Origin: Gracilimonas sp040904925
Lineage (GTDB): Bacteria > Bacteroidota > Rhodothermia > Balneolales > Balneolaceae
Assembly (NCBI GenBank): GCA_040904925.1
Contig: JBBDSP010000018.1
Coordinates: 1-26,559 of the forward strand
Direction: 5' to 3'
DNA: 26,559 bases
The notes beneath the pieces were generated by a model. That model was given only the letters and a program-made list of their open reading frames with translations. It was not told the DNA's origin and did not search any database. The translations under genes and the position numbers were made by a program. Shown here piece by piece: positions 1 through 7,022 of the stretch. Every line of letters begins with the position of its first letter. The stretch's first letter is position 1.

Positions 1-7
1 AATTCGA

Positions 8-30
8 AAGGGTTTCTCCCTTCTTTTTTT
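8..30 (+). terminator. intrinsic terminator of a gene left of the window
   Basis: A five-base-pair stem (AAGGG at 8-12, CCCTT at 18-22) with a five-base loop is followed by a C and a run of seven T on the plus strand. This is the layout of a rho-independent terminator for plus-strand transcription entering from the left. The helicase gene on the minus strand ends at 29, so the two transcription units would converge here. On the minus strand the hairpin is not followed by a T-run, so it is unlikely to end the helicase transcript. Confidence 0.5.
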
Positions 31-2266
31 AGCTTTTACCGGACACTACTGATATTGAATAAATATTTAAATCATAATGGCGGCAAACATCTGAAAATAC
101 TTCTTCAGTGTGATATGGGTTTTTTGATAAAGATGCAAAATACATAACCCTTTCCAATTCATTCTTTACTAGTCTTTTCTCAGTTTCAAAAGTCTCACTA
201 TTTCTTTCCTGAAAATCAGGTATAACAATTAAATCATGAATAGTTGCCTTTGTTTTATCCTTGTGGGTCCTGAGAATTCGACCCCTTCTTTGAATAAATT
301 GTCTTGGATTTCCGGTGCTGGAACAAAATATTGCGTGTTCAGCTCTAGGTATGTCAACCCCTTCATCTAAACACTTCATTGAAGCAATCACATCAATATC
401 TCCATTTCGGAATTGTTCAAGAATTTGATCTCTATTTCGCATTCCACTAACAAATTTGTTTACAAAGATAGAGTCATCAATACTTCCAATAGCCATTATA
501 TATTGATTGATGATTTTTAATTCTTCTTCATCTTCACTACTAACCTCTGAAATATCTGCGTTTTTACCTTCCGGTACATAAACGAAGGTATATTTCAAAG
601 TTCCCGCCTCATTATACCTTTCTTTTAATATTTCGACTGTAATTCCAAGTTTGTTAGAAGCCTTGTGAATAATTCTTTTCCGTTTTAAAAGTAGTCTTTC
701 AAGAATTTCGCTCTCCAATGAATTTGAGTCTTTACTGGCAAAGCACTTGGCTATTCTCTTAGTTAATTTGATATACTCTTCCAATTCTTCAGAGGTCAAT
801 TGAACAATGTGAGGGAAGTAATCATATTTACAAAGTACACCTTTAGTAATAGCCTGCTCCATTGAATAGTTATAAGTGTATGGCTCACCATCATTAAAAA
901 AAGTCTCCATAGCTTCTGTACCCTCCGGGTCATACACTCTTTTTGGAGTAGCTGAGAGTCCAATTCTTTTTTTTACTTTCACATTTTCAATAGTATTCAA
1001 AACCGAGCTCGAACCTATATTATGAGCTTCATCTGCAATAAATAAAGTATCCTCAGGTAGATTATTTATATACCTCAAAAATCCCTCTCTAATAAAAGAA
1101 GCATAGGTACAAATAATTAAGAAAGAAGTCGGTGTTCGATTTGCTGTAGCTAATATTGTGGAAAGCCTATTCCGATAGTCTGTTTTCGAAGAGACTGAAA
1201 TAATTCTATTGAAATTGAATTGCTTTGCTTCATTTTCCCACTGTTCCACCAACGTTAATGTAGGCACCAATATCAAAGCTTGGTAAATATTATCGGAGCT
1301 TTTCTTGTATTCTTCCAGAAGACAGTTTAAGGATGTTATCGTTTTTCCTGTACCAGTTGCCATCGCAAAAATACCATTGTAGCCATTTTCAACCCATGCT
1401 TCATAAGCTTTAACCTGGTATGGATATGGATTATCATGAGGAAACGTTGGCAACTTCAATTCATCTCGGATCCATTTTTTGAAATCTTGTTTTTCTTTAT
1501 CAAATACCTCCCCTAAAGAATCATCCAATTCATCCAAAGCTTTAAAAATCTCTTCCTCATCTCTTACCAATTCTTCTAAATCTTTATCTAACCCTTTTCT
1601 TCTAATAACTCCTTCTATTTCATCTAAAGAAAGATATTCATGACCCGCATCTTCCTCAGAAAAGATAGAGTCAAGTTTTTCGATTTCATTTTTAATTCTT
1701 AATTGCTCTTCTTCTGATCCCCAAGACCTTTTTACATCTAAGCTTTCCCCATTTTCAACCAAGCCGTTATAAGTAAAATTACAACTCCCATTAAAGTAGA
1801 TTTGATTCTCTCCATCACTAAAAATTCCTTCCTTATAATGAGACGTTCTTCCAGGCTTAACTTTTACAGGTTTCAATAGAAGCCGGTTTTCTTTCATTAA
1901 AAACCGTAAGCAATCAAAAAAGTGCTGCTCTCCGCGGGCTAAAACTTGTTCAAGCTTTTCAACGTCATTATTCACGATTGAATTAATAAAACTATACTCT
2001 TCACCTTCAGATTTAACTGAATTTTCAAGCAGGTACTTGTCTTTTTCTGACAAGAAATGGTTTGTGATAATTCTAACAACCCCACCATTAAATATAAACT
2101 GAGCAAATCCAAGAGATAATACTCGAATAGCATTGGAGCTGAAATATCCCAACCGCAAATCAAATCGCTTGCTTTTTTTCAAGCACTGCAGATAAAATGA
2201 CAATGGCTTGTTCTCCGCATCACTTGCATAGCTCAAATCACTTGGTAAGCGAATATCTTTCAGCAC
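29..2266 (-). CDS. PLD-like / DEAD-DEAH superfamily 2 helicase
   Basis: The 745-residue protein combines two parts. Residues about 1-200 look like a phospholipase-D-type nuclease domain: H143-x-K145, then D151 and an FNGSCNFT segment (N163), an HKD-like signature with one extra residue before D151. Residues about 280-700 are a superfamily 2 helicase core: YPYQ at 291-294, Walker A ATGTGKT at 303-309, DEAH at 412-415, SAT at 438-440, then a helicase C domain with DEGVDIP and QRRGRILR. An acidic stretch lies between (about 200-275). Proteins of this architecture are typically found in defence islands and resemble restriction helicases, so DNA cleavage coupled to translocation is plausible but inferred. 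The start is GTG, with no in-frame ATG nearby and no evident Shine-Dalgarno sequence. The gene is visibly more AT-rich than the rest of the window, which suggests horizontal transfer. No partner gene (methylase or Dnd/DISARM component) lies on its upstream side; the downstream side is outside the window. Confidence 0.85.
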   Translation of the reverse strand: MLKDIRLPSDLSYASDAENKPLSFYLQCLKKSKRFDLRLGYFSSNAIRVLSLGFAQFIFNGGVVRIITNHFLSEKDKYLLENSVKSEGEEYSFINSIVNNDVEKLEQVLARGEQHFFDCLRFLMKENRLLLKPVKVKPGRTSHYKEGIFSDGENQIYFNGSCNFTYNGLVENGESLDVKRSWGSEEEQLRIKNEIEKLDSIFSEEDAGHEYLSLDEIEGVIRRKGLDKDLEELVRDEEEIFKALDELDDSLGEVFDKEKQDFKKWIRDELKLPTFPHDNPYPYQVKAYEAWVENGYNGIFAMATGTGKTITSLNCLLEEYKKSSDNIYQALILVPTLTLVEQWENEAKQFNFNRIISVSSKTDYRNRLSTILATANRTPTSFLIICTYASFIREGFLRYINNLPEDTLFIADEAHNIGSSSVLNTIENVKVKKRIGLSATPKRVYDPEGTEAMETFFNDGEPYTYNYSMEQAITKGVLCKYDYFPHIVQLTSEELEEYIKLTKRIAKCFASKDSNSLESEILERLLLKRKRIIHKASNKLGITVEILKERYNEAGTLKYTFVYVPEGKNADISEVSSEDEEELKIINQYIMAIGSIDDSIFVNKFVSGMRNRDQILEQFRNGDIDVIASMKCLDEGVDIPRAEHAIFCSSTGNPRQFIQRRGRILRTHKDKTKATIHDLIVIPDFQERNSETFETEKRLVKNELERVMYFASLSKNPYHTEEVFSDVCRHYDLNIYSISVVSGKS

Positions 2267-2412
2267 AATGTTTATTGTTTTAATTAACCCGAACTAATAA
2301 ATATCTAATGATTTATAAATAAGGAAAAATTTTATTTAAAACTACTTAATCTCGTTGTGATGACCAACTTCTGATAATATCAATGCACTAAAACTATCGG
2401 GAGAGGAGAAAT

Positions 2413-2453
2413 GAAATACGATGGACGAATAGCGATGGACCGTTTTGCGAAAT
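2413..2453 (+). repeat. module A copy 1 (diverged)
   Basis: This is a diverged copy of a roughly 39-bp module whose consensus begins GAAATGCGATGGACGATG and ends GGATCGATTTGCGAT. It keeps the two GATGGAC-like cores and the TTTGCGA end. Other copies lie at 2811, 3899, 5845, 6071, 6825 and 7072, all in the same orientation. Confidence 0.6.
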
Positions 2454-2661
2454 ATTTACATCGACGGATTATCAACCGACCAGCTCAGGCGCGGTGGTTC
2501 AAAAGATGTGGGATTTGTTGTTCAACAAAGATCCAAATAGGCGAGTCCCCTCTTCCCCTCTTGATGTAACTCATGTTAATTCCAGACCAAAAAGTTACAT
2601 CTGTTATGAAAAACTCAACAACCGGTTCGGAACCGTCTGATCCGATCACACTCACCGAAAT

Positions 2662-2752
2662 CTGTAATAAACAAGCCAAGGCCTTCAGGCCTGCGTTGGC
2701 GGGGCTCCCAAGCCTATTCCGCGAGATTGCCGCGTCGTTATGCTTCCCAAGC
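2662..2752 (+). repeat. module B copy 1 with tail G
   Basis: The copy begins AATAAACAAGCCAAGGCC and contains the perfect hairpin GGCCT-TC-AGGCC. It runs into a 39-bp tail (2713-2751, 'G') starting CCTATTCCGCGAGATTGC, which recurs at 3725-3763 after the MtfA gene. Shorter B copies lie at 6019 and 7023, and in all three cases an A module follows. Confidence 0.7.
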
Positions 2753-2810
2753 CGGCCATAAATTTTGGGCTCCTCAAAAGGGGGTTTTTAAAGATGGGAA
2801 TGGAGAATCT

Positions 2811-2849
2811 GAAATGCGATGGACGATGTTCGATGGATCGATTTGCGAT
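2811..2849 (+). repeat. module A copy 2
   Basis: By eye this matches copies 3 and 4 (3899-3937 and 5845-5883) over essentially the whole 39 bp. It lies about 60 bp downstream of module B copy 1, which preserves the B-then-A order. Confidence 0.8.
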
Positions 2850-2955
2850 TTTGTGTGAGATTTTCGGGGAATTTGATGGCGGGATCACTTGCGTCACAAT
2901 ATTTTCCGTATCATATCTTTGATTCTAAAAAATGCACCGGTAATCAGATTCCTAT

Positions 2956-3723
2956 ATGCCTTTATATCAATTTTTTCGACGTCAATGGGTGATTCGCAGA
3001 TCTTTTCCGGATAAGTGGAAGAAGGTACTTAAAGGACGTGTTCCGGTGTTTCGCCGGCTGCCTGAAGATCTGCAGGACAAGCTGAAACAGCGCATGGCCG
3101 TTTTTTTAGACGAAAAGCTGTTCGAGGGCTGCGGAGGCCTGGATCTGACCGAAGAAATGCGTGTGATCATTGCCGCCCATGCCTGTATGCTTATCCTCGA
3201 GGAACCTTCCGATTACTATCCATCTCTGCAGTCCGTGTTGGTTTATCCTGACGACTATATGGGAGCTGTCTATGATGTAGACGCCGGCGGGGTGGTCACT
3301 GAAGGATGGGAACCGCGTTCGGGAGAATCGTGGCATCCCGGTAATATCGTGCTTTCGTGGAGTGATAGCCTGCAAGGTGTGCGTGATCCCTCGGATGGCC
3401 GAAATCTGATCTACCATGAGTTTGCGCATCAACTGGATTACAGGTACGGGCTCTCGGCCGGCATTAGTATTGAGGGCGAAACGGATGCGGACGACGAATG
3501 GACGCAAGCCTTGGCCAAAGGCTATCGCTTACTGCTGCATAACACAAAACGGGGCCACAAAATGCTGCTGGATCCTTACGGAGCTGAAAATCCTGCCGAA
3601 TTTTTTGCCGTACTCATCGAATGTTTCCTTGAGCAGCCCGGAAAGCTTCAGCGGGAACACTCCCAGCTATATCACCTGCTGTGCGAATTTTTTAAGTATG
3701 ATCCTGGAGATTGGATAGACTAA
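2956..3723 (+). CDS. mtfA: MtfA/M90-family zinc-dependent peptidase
   Basis: The 255-residue protein matches the MtfA (Mlc titration factor A) family in length and layout. The zinc site is HEFAH at 154-158 (H154 and H158 as ligands, E155 as catalytic base), followed by LDYRYG. E215 in the AEFFAV segment is the likely third metal ligand. The N-terminus is basic and amphipathic with no signal peptide, so a cytosolic enzyme is expected. In enterobacteria MtfA is an aminopeptidase that binds the glucose repressor Mlc. No Mlc or phosphotransferase gene is seen here, so only the peptidase activity should be carried over. The ATG start is preceded by a weak leader, and repeat modules flank the gene on both sides. 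The symbol is by family resemblance. Confidence 0.88.
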   Translation: MPLYQFFRRQWVIRRSFPDKWKKVLKGRVPVFRRLPEDLQDKLKQRMAVFLDEKLFEGCGGLDLTEEMRVIIAAHACMLILEEPSDYYPSLQSVLVYPDDYMGAVYDVDAGGVVTEGWEPRSGESWHPGNIVLSWSDSLQGVRDPSDGRNLIYHEFAHQLDYRYGLSAGISIEGETDADDEWTQALAKGYRLLLHNTKRGHKMLLDPYGAENPAEFFAVLIECFLEQPGKLQREHSQLYHLLCEFFKYDPGDWID

Positions 3724-3754
3724 ACCTATTTCGCGAGATTGCTGCGTCGTTATG

Positions 3755-3898
3755 GTTCCCAAAGCTCCGTTGTTTTAGTTACCCTGTCAGTTACCAATGC
3801 GTTCTTTCTCCTTGTTTAAGGAGAAAGACAGAAAGAGGTCGAGGATACGGGCAACAGCTTGAACGCTCTTGTTTGCTCTAGAGCGCGTGAAGCGAGGA
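3755..3898 (+). repeat. module D copy 1
   Basis: The module begins TTCCCAAAGC and contains a perfect 10-bp stem, CTTTCTCCTT (3804-3813) and AAGGAGAAAG (3818-3827), with a GTTT loop. It continues with a GAAAGAGGTCGAGGAT segment and joins directly to module A at 3899. The second copy (5664-5844) is close to identical over most of its length. It carries about 39 extra bases near the end, including a hairpin of family H, where this copy has only a short CTCTAGAGCG remnant. Confidence 0.75.
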
Positions 3899-3937
3899 GA
3901 AATGCGATGGACGATGTTCGATGGATCGATTTGCGAT
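3899..3937 (+). repeat. module A copy 3
   Basis: This copy matches A2 and A4 by eye. It is joined directly to module D on its left and followed 20 bp later by module C. Confidence 0.8.
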
Positions 3938-3956
3938 GTTCGGGAAGTTGATTTAG

Positions 3957-4112
3957 AAACATGGTTTTCCAGTACACCAGCGAGGCGGTTTTAACCCCTC
4001 GCGATCAGGGCTGGGGGATTTGAATTAAAGAATGAGGGCAAGTATAAATGCCATAAACCTATTAACGATAAACGACTAACGAAATACGAAAATCCCTGGC
4101 ATCGACACATTC
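3957..4112 (+). repeat. module C copy 1
   Basis: This roughly 155-bp unit aligns without gaps (constant offset 3179) to 7136-7291, with only about ten substitutions by eye. It includes GAGGCGGTTTTAAC, an AT-rich middle with AACGATAAACGACTAACG, and ends CTGGCATCGACA. A short partial copy lies at 6129-6180. This copy abuts the 3' palindrome of the fic gene, and its end carries one TCGACA half-site (4102-4107). Confidence 0.8.
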
Positions 4113-4120
4113 CCAAAACG

Positions 4121-4137
4121 TGTCGAAATCATCGACA
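4121..4137. promoter_or_regulatory. 17-bp palindrome at the fic 3' end
   Basis: TGTCGA-AATCA-TCGACA, a perfect six-base inverted repeat, ends three bases before the fic stop codon. The identical 17 bp lies upstream of fic at 5285-5301, in the same orientation. An extra half-site TCGACA is at 4102-4107. It is either a second binding site for the same regulator or one of two short direct repeats that bracket the gene. Confidence 0.6.
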
Positions 4138-4139
4138 TA

Positions 4140-5222
4140 TCAGGAAGAAAGGAGGTTGTAGAGTCGAACGTTCAGGTATAACATCTCGCGGCCCACTTGT
4201 TTGCTTTTCAGGAATCCGGCCGATTCCAGTTCTTTTAAATACTCCGCCGCCGTTTGTCGCTTAGCCAGGTCGCGCTCCACCAAAAACTTCACTTTACAAT
4301 ACGGCTGCTCAAACAACAACTCGATCAGCTCCTTGGAATACACGCGATCCGGGAGCGTTGCTTTTGCTTCTTGTATGGTCTCATCCAGCAGTTGCTGTAT
4401 AGATTCAATGCGCTTCATGGTTTTTTCAGAAGTGACCTTCACCGCTTCCATCATAAAAAGCACCCAGGCTTCCCAGGCCTCATTTTCCGTTACCTCTCGA
4501 AGCAGCCTGTAATAATCTGATTTATGGGCTATGATGTGATCACTGAGATACAACACCGGCTGATGCAAAAGCTTTTGCCGGATGAGGTAGAGAATGTTGA
4601 GAATTCTTCCCGTACGTCCGTTACCGTCCTCAAATGGATGAATAGCTTCAAACTGATAATGCATTACCGCCATTTTGATCAGCGGGTCGGTGTCGTCTTT
4701 AGCCTGAATATAGGCTGCAAGGTTTTCCAGCAGGTCGTGGATAAGCTCCTTGCCCTCCGGTGGCCAGTATATGATCTTACGCGTTCTCGGGTTGGCGATC
4801 ACCGTCCCGGAATCCTCCCTGATCCCCGCCTCCGATTCCTTGATGGTCTGCATCAGCTTGATGAAAAGCTCCGGCCCAAAATCCTTTTTTTGCATATTCG
4901 ACACTCCCTGCCACAGTGCCTGTCGGTACCGCAATACTTCTTTGGTCTGGGGATCCACTCGCTTGTCGTTGGCCGAAAGAGCCATAAACAGCTTATCGTT
5001 GGTGGTGATGATATTCTCGATCTCCGAACTAGCCTTGGCCTCCTGCGCCACAATACTGTTGATCAAAATAGAGGGATTGGGCAGGCTTTCTGCTTTTCCC
5101 TTCAACTCCGCCAATGCACGATTGGCCGCAATGGCTGCTTTCAGGATCGCGGGAGTTTCCAGAGCCGCTTTGGGCGGAAGCAGGGGTAGAATATTATAAG
5201 GCTGATTGGCGTAATCGGACAT
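4140..5222 (-). CDS. Fic-domain AMP-transferase with C-terminal winged helix
   Basis: The 360-residue protein has the Fic core motif HPFEDGNGRTGR at 195-206, complete in every catalytic position (H195, G200-N201-G202-R203, R206). Fic enzymes usually transfer AMP from ATP to a hydroxyl group on a target protein. An N-terminal Fic_N region carries the inhibitory-helix motif S65-xxx-E69-N70, so this is a class II, self-inhibited enzyme like the Shewanella Fic protein SoFic. Residues about 285-360 look like a winged helix-turn-helix (AKRQTAAEYLKELESAGFL), which suggests DNA binding. Three TGTCGA/TCGACA palindromes flank the gene, consistent with autoregulation through that domain. It stands alone, with no separate antitoxin gene. 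Its target is unknown. Confidence 0.92.
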   Translation of the reverse strand: MSDYANQPYNILPLLPPKAALETPAILKAAIAANRALAELKGKAESLPNPSILINSIVAQEAKASSEIENIITTNDKLFMALSANDKRVDPQTKEVLRYRQALWQGVSNMQKKDFGPELFIKLMQTIKESEAGIREDSGTVIANPRTRKIIYWPPEGKELIHDLLENLAAYIQAKDDTDPLIKMAVMHYQFEAIHPFEDGNGRTGRILNILYLIRQKLLHQPVLYLSDHIIAHKSDYYRLLREVTENEAWEAWVLFMMEAVKVTSEKTMKRIESIQQLLDETIQEAKATLPDRVYSKELIELLFEQPYCKVKFLVERDLAKRQTAAEYLKELESAGFLKSKQVGREMLYLNVRLYNLLSS

Positions 5223-5244
5223 TGGAATTTCTTTTGTGATAACG

Positions 5245-5301
5245 TGTCGAAATATACAAAATTTATCGACATATATTATTTACTTGTCGAAATCATCGAC
5301 A
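5245..5301. promoter_or_regulatory. paired fic operator-like palindromes
   Basis: Two inverted repeats with the same arms lie 23-79 bp upstream of the fic start. The first is TGTCGA (5245-5250) with TCGACA (5266-5271), spaced 15 bases. The second is TGTCGA-AATCA-TCGACA (5285-5301). The AT-rich DNA between and within them is a reasonable promoter position. The likely binder is the winged helix of Fic itself, by inference. Confidence 0.6.
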
Positions 5302-5337
5302 TGTCTGTGTTGTTTTGCCACAAAATCACTTTGGGAA

Positions 5338-5376
5338 TAGAACGCGGATGACACGGATGTGACGGATGATCGCTGA
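5338..5376 (+). repeat. CACGGAT-type intergenic repeat (F1)
   Basis: The stretch is built from GCGGATGACACGGATGTGACG, i.e. repeated (A/T)GACACGGAT-like units. A related stretch with AACACGG and TAACACGGATTT is at 9661-9700. I recall similar intergenic repeats in unrelated bacteria, but this is memory and not a search. Confidence 0.45.
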
Positions 5377-5455
5377 AAAAATCACTCGGAGCGAAGGCGC
5401 ATTGATTTATTTTAGTGGAATGCAGTCAGCTTAAGCTCTTTTTTCGTCCGCCTTG

Positions 5456-5471
5456 TCCCGATGCATCGGGA
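5456..5471. repeat. 16-bp perfect palindrome
   Basis: TCCCGATGCATCGGGA is fully self-complementary with no loop. It lies in the gene-free region between fic and module E1. It may be a hairpin remnant of a repeat or a protein-binding site; nothing adjacent decides between these. Confidence 0.6.
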
Positions 5472-5567
5472 TGATTCGTTTTGGATCAAATCAAAATGAA
5501 CAAGGACTGACGCGGACCGGGAGGTCCGGACAGGCATTCCAAGCCGGAGGTTAGGAACGAGGGCAAA

Positions 5568-5660
5568 ATCATGGTTCAAAATGATGGAGCAAATGAAAAC
5601 CTCCCAGGCCTATCCATCCATCAGACGGACTTTGAGTCGTAGGATGGAATCCGAGAACGG
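5568..5660 (+). repeat. module E copy 1
   Basis: The module begins AATCATGGTTCAAAATGATGG and includes CCTCCCAGGCCTATCCATCC and CAGACGGACTT. The second copy is at 5926-6020. Copy 1 leads into module D and copy 2 leads into module B, so E is shared while the following piece differs. Confidence 0.75.
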
Positions 5661-5663
5661 TAT

Positions 5664-5844
5664 TTCCCAAAGCCTCATTATTTTAGTTACCCTATTAGTT
5701 ACCAATGCGTGCTTTCTCCTTGTTTAAGGAGAAAGACAGAAAGAGGTCGAGGATGCGGGCAAACAGCTTGAACGCTCTTGTTCGCTCCAACGCAGAGCGT
5801 GTGGAGCGAGGGGCTGATTTTTGCGTTCCAACGTGAAGCGAGGA
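5664..5844 (+). repeat. module D copy 2, with an inserted hairpin
   Basis: The 10-bp stem hairpin CTTTCTCCTT/AAGGAGAAAG is kept (5712-5735). Relative to copy 1 (3755-3898) this copy has about 39 extra bases that include hairpin H1 (5783-5808) and a GCGTTCCAACGTGAAGCG piece. It joins directly to module A copy 4. Confidence 0.75.
5783..5808. repeat. hairpin family H, copy 1
   Basis: CGCTCCAACGC, loop AGA, then GCGTGTGGAGCG: an 11-bp stem with one bulged base. The family also occurs at 7298-7323, and in the opposite orientation (GGTTCCACACGC/GCGTTGGAACC) at 8350-8375 and 9759-9784. It is a REP-like extragenic palindrome. Confidence 0.75.
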
Positions 5845-5883
5845 GAAATGCGATGGACGATGTTCGATGGATCGATTTGCGAT
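5845..5883 (+). repeat. module A copy 4
   Basis: This copy matches A2 and A3 by eye over 39 bp. It is joined directly to module D copy 2. No module C follows; module E copy 2 starts 43 bp later. Confidence 0.8.
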
Positions 5884-5925
5884 TTGGGTGAGTGGGAGAA
5901 TCCTGCTAATCCTAAAAATCCCACA

Positions 5926-6020
5926 AATCATGGTTCAAAATGATGGAGCAAATAAAAACCTCCCAGGCCTATCCATCCCTCAGACGGACTTGGGGCCGTC
6001 AGATCGAATCCGGGATCGGT
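5926..6020 (+). repeat. module E copy 2
   Basis: Near-copy of E1 (5568-5660) through CAGACGGACTT, then diverging. It ends in GATCGGT, which runs directly into module B copy 2. Confidence 0.75.
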
Positions 6021-6055
6021 AATAAACAAGCCAAGGCCTTTAGGCCTGTGTGTAT
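6019..6055 (+). repeat. module B copy 2
   Basis: AATAAACAAGCCAAGGCC followed by the hairpin GGCCT-TT-AGGCC. It is followed by module A copy 5 at 6071. Confidence 0.7.
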
Positions 6056-6070
6056 AGGAAACGAATATGT

Positions 6071-6109
6071 GAAATGTGATGGACGATGTGCGATGGATCC
6101 ATTTGTGAT
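6071..6109 (+). repeat. module A copy 5
   Basis: About 35 of 39 positions agree with A2-A4 by eye. It is followed 20 bp later by a partial module C (6129-6180), which keeps the A-then-C order. Confidence 0.75.
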
Positions 6110-6128
6110 TTGGCGGGGAGCTGGATTA

Positions 6129-6180
6129 TAGCAACACGGTCTTCCGGCACACTATTGAGGCGGTTTTAACACCTCGCTTT
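6129..6180 (+). repeat. module C copy 2 (partial)
   Basis: It carries AGCAACACGGTCTTCCGG and GAGGCGGTTTTAAC, the left third of module C, and then diverges. The full copies are at 3957-4112 and 7136-7291. Confidence 0.65.
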
Positions 6181-6227
6181 ATAGTCATCCGTCGTCGGTC
6201 CTTCGTCCTCCGTCCCTGGTCACACTC

Positions 6228-6722
6228 TTAAACCAACTTTGCCACTATCTTCACTTTCTCCTTATCGGCGAAGCCAACCCAGGGGTCGCAGTGGATAAAG
6301 CGTTCGCCAAACTGACTGAGATCTTCGTCTATATCATCGAGTATGATATATCTTGGAAACTCCTCGTGGTTCAGGTTATCACGGATCCAGCGGCGGATCT
6401 CATCACCCCGGGCCACATTTCCGGAGTTTTCGTAGATCAAAGAAGGGGTGACGTCCACCACGTATTTTGCGGGCAATCCATTTTCTTCAAACAGTGCTTT
6501 TAATTGTCTCAGGGAATGATCATATCGCCAGGTAGAGCTGACTACGATCTGTCCGTTGTAGTATTCAACCAGCAACTTTAGAAACGCCATTGCCTTCGGG
6601 CACCATTTACGGTTTGTGGACGAGCCGGTCTCTTTAACCTGTCGGCGCAAATACGCTTCGGTATTGAGAACGCCGTCTATATCCACGAATACCGTGAGCT
6701 TGCGGTATTCAGCTGTTTCCAT
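6228..6722 (-). CDS. HAD-like phosphatase (HAD_SAK-type)
   Basis: The 164-residue protein opens with the HAD motif I, FVDIDGVLN, with D14 as expected nucleophile and D16 as acid/base. Motif II is VVSSTWR (S62 or S63, with R66), and motif IV is the acidic ILDDIDED (D129, D130). The small size and the SSTWR form match the HAD domain of 'Swiss Army knife' RNA-repair proteins, here as a stand-alone protein. The substrate is unknown; a nucleic-acid end or small phosphate ester is possible. There is no signal peptide and no ligase or kinase partner beside it. The gene is an island between two repeat-filled gaps. Confidence 0.8.
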   Translation of the reverse strand: METAEYRKLTVFVDIDGVLNTEAYLRRQVKETGSSTNRKWCPKAMAFLKLLVEYYNGQIVVSSTWRYDHSLRQLKALFEENGLPAKYVVDVTPSLIYENSGNVARGDEIRRWIRDNLNHEEFPRYIILDDIDEDLSQFGERFIHCDPWVGFADKEKVKIVAKLV

Positions 6723-6824
6723 ATTCCTGATAGTTTTATGATCAACCTGATGCTAACAACACCACAGGAGATGTGCAATAGGGAACTGATTTTTGTGCTG
6801 CAATACAGAGCGAGGGGAAGATCT

Positions 6825-6888
6825 GAAATGCGATGGGGAAATGATTGAATTACGAATGATCGATCGGCGATGGACCGATTTGCGAAAT
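6825..6888 (+). repeat. module A copy 6 (degenerate, expanded)
   Basis: It starts GAAATGCGATGG and ends GCGATGGACCGATTTGCGAA but carries about 20 extra bases in the middle. It looks like an A module with an internal duplication or insertion. Confidence 0.5.
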
Positions 6889-6910
6889 ATTGTGTGTAGG
6901 TAGTAGAGAG

Positions 6911-6973
6911 TTGTCATCCCGAGTGCGTACCAAAGTTCAAAGGATAACACCACTGAACACGAGGGATCTCAAA
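6911..6973 (+). repeat. TGTCATCCCGAG...CGAGGGATCTC intergenic repeat
   Basis: The two ends (TTGTCATCCCGAG and CGAGGGATCTC) resemble a short intergenic repeat I know from many Bacteroidota genomes. Here they are separated by about 35 unrelated bases containing GGATAACACCACTGAACA. Only one copy occurs in this window, so the call rests on memory. Confidence 0.4.
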
Positions 6974-7022
6974 ATTCGAACGGTTTGACAAATCAGACTC
7001 TGTTTTGATCTTCTTGGTTATC

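Larger units (their letters stand above)
2267..2955. other. gene-poor gap with repeat modules A1, B1, G1 and A2
   Basis: I see no convincing gene here; the open frames present are short and run through repeat modules. The first 75 bases are AT-rich and probably hold the helicase promoter on the minus strand. From 2413 on, the gap holds a diverged A module, a small inverted repeat (GATGTAACT at 2563-2571, AGTTACATC at 2593-2601), a B module with its G tail (2662-2752) and a good A module (2811-2849). The MtfA gene follows on the plus strand. Confidence 0.6.
3724..4139. other. gap between mtfA and fic: modules G2, D1, A3, C1 and a palindrome
   Basis: No gene is visible. The whole gap can be read as a chain of repeat pieces: G2 (3725-3763), D1 (3755-3898), A3 (3899-3937), C1 (3957-4112), then the fic 3' palindrome (4121-4137), which stops three bases before the fic stop codon. 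Confidence 0.65.
5223..6227. other. 1-kb gap between fic and the HAD gene: palindromes and modules F, E, D, A, B, C
   Basis: No gene of substance is seen. In order, the gap holds the fic upstream palindromes (5245-5301), a CACGGAT-type repeat (5338-5376), a 16-bp perfect palindrome (5456-5471), then E1-D2-A4 (5568-5883) and E2-B2-A5-C2 (5926-6180). A 63-residue open frame across E2-B2-A5 matches the reading of the other B-A copies only because the repeats match, so I do not call it a gene. Confidence 0.65.

Noticed and set aside
4524..5199. Long plus-strand open frames (221 and 149 residues) opposite the fic gene
   Set aside because: They are antisense to a complete Fic coding sequence with all motifs and show no family features of their own.
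5940..6131. 63-residue frame with NKQAKAFRP, similar to frames at 2573-2761 and 7005-7202
   Set aside because: The three share residues only where modules B and A match at the DNA level. Their starts and ends differ and there is no sign of coding constraint, so I read them as repeat DNA.
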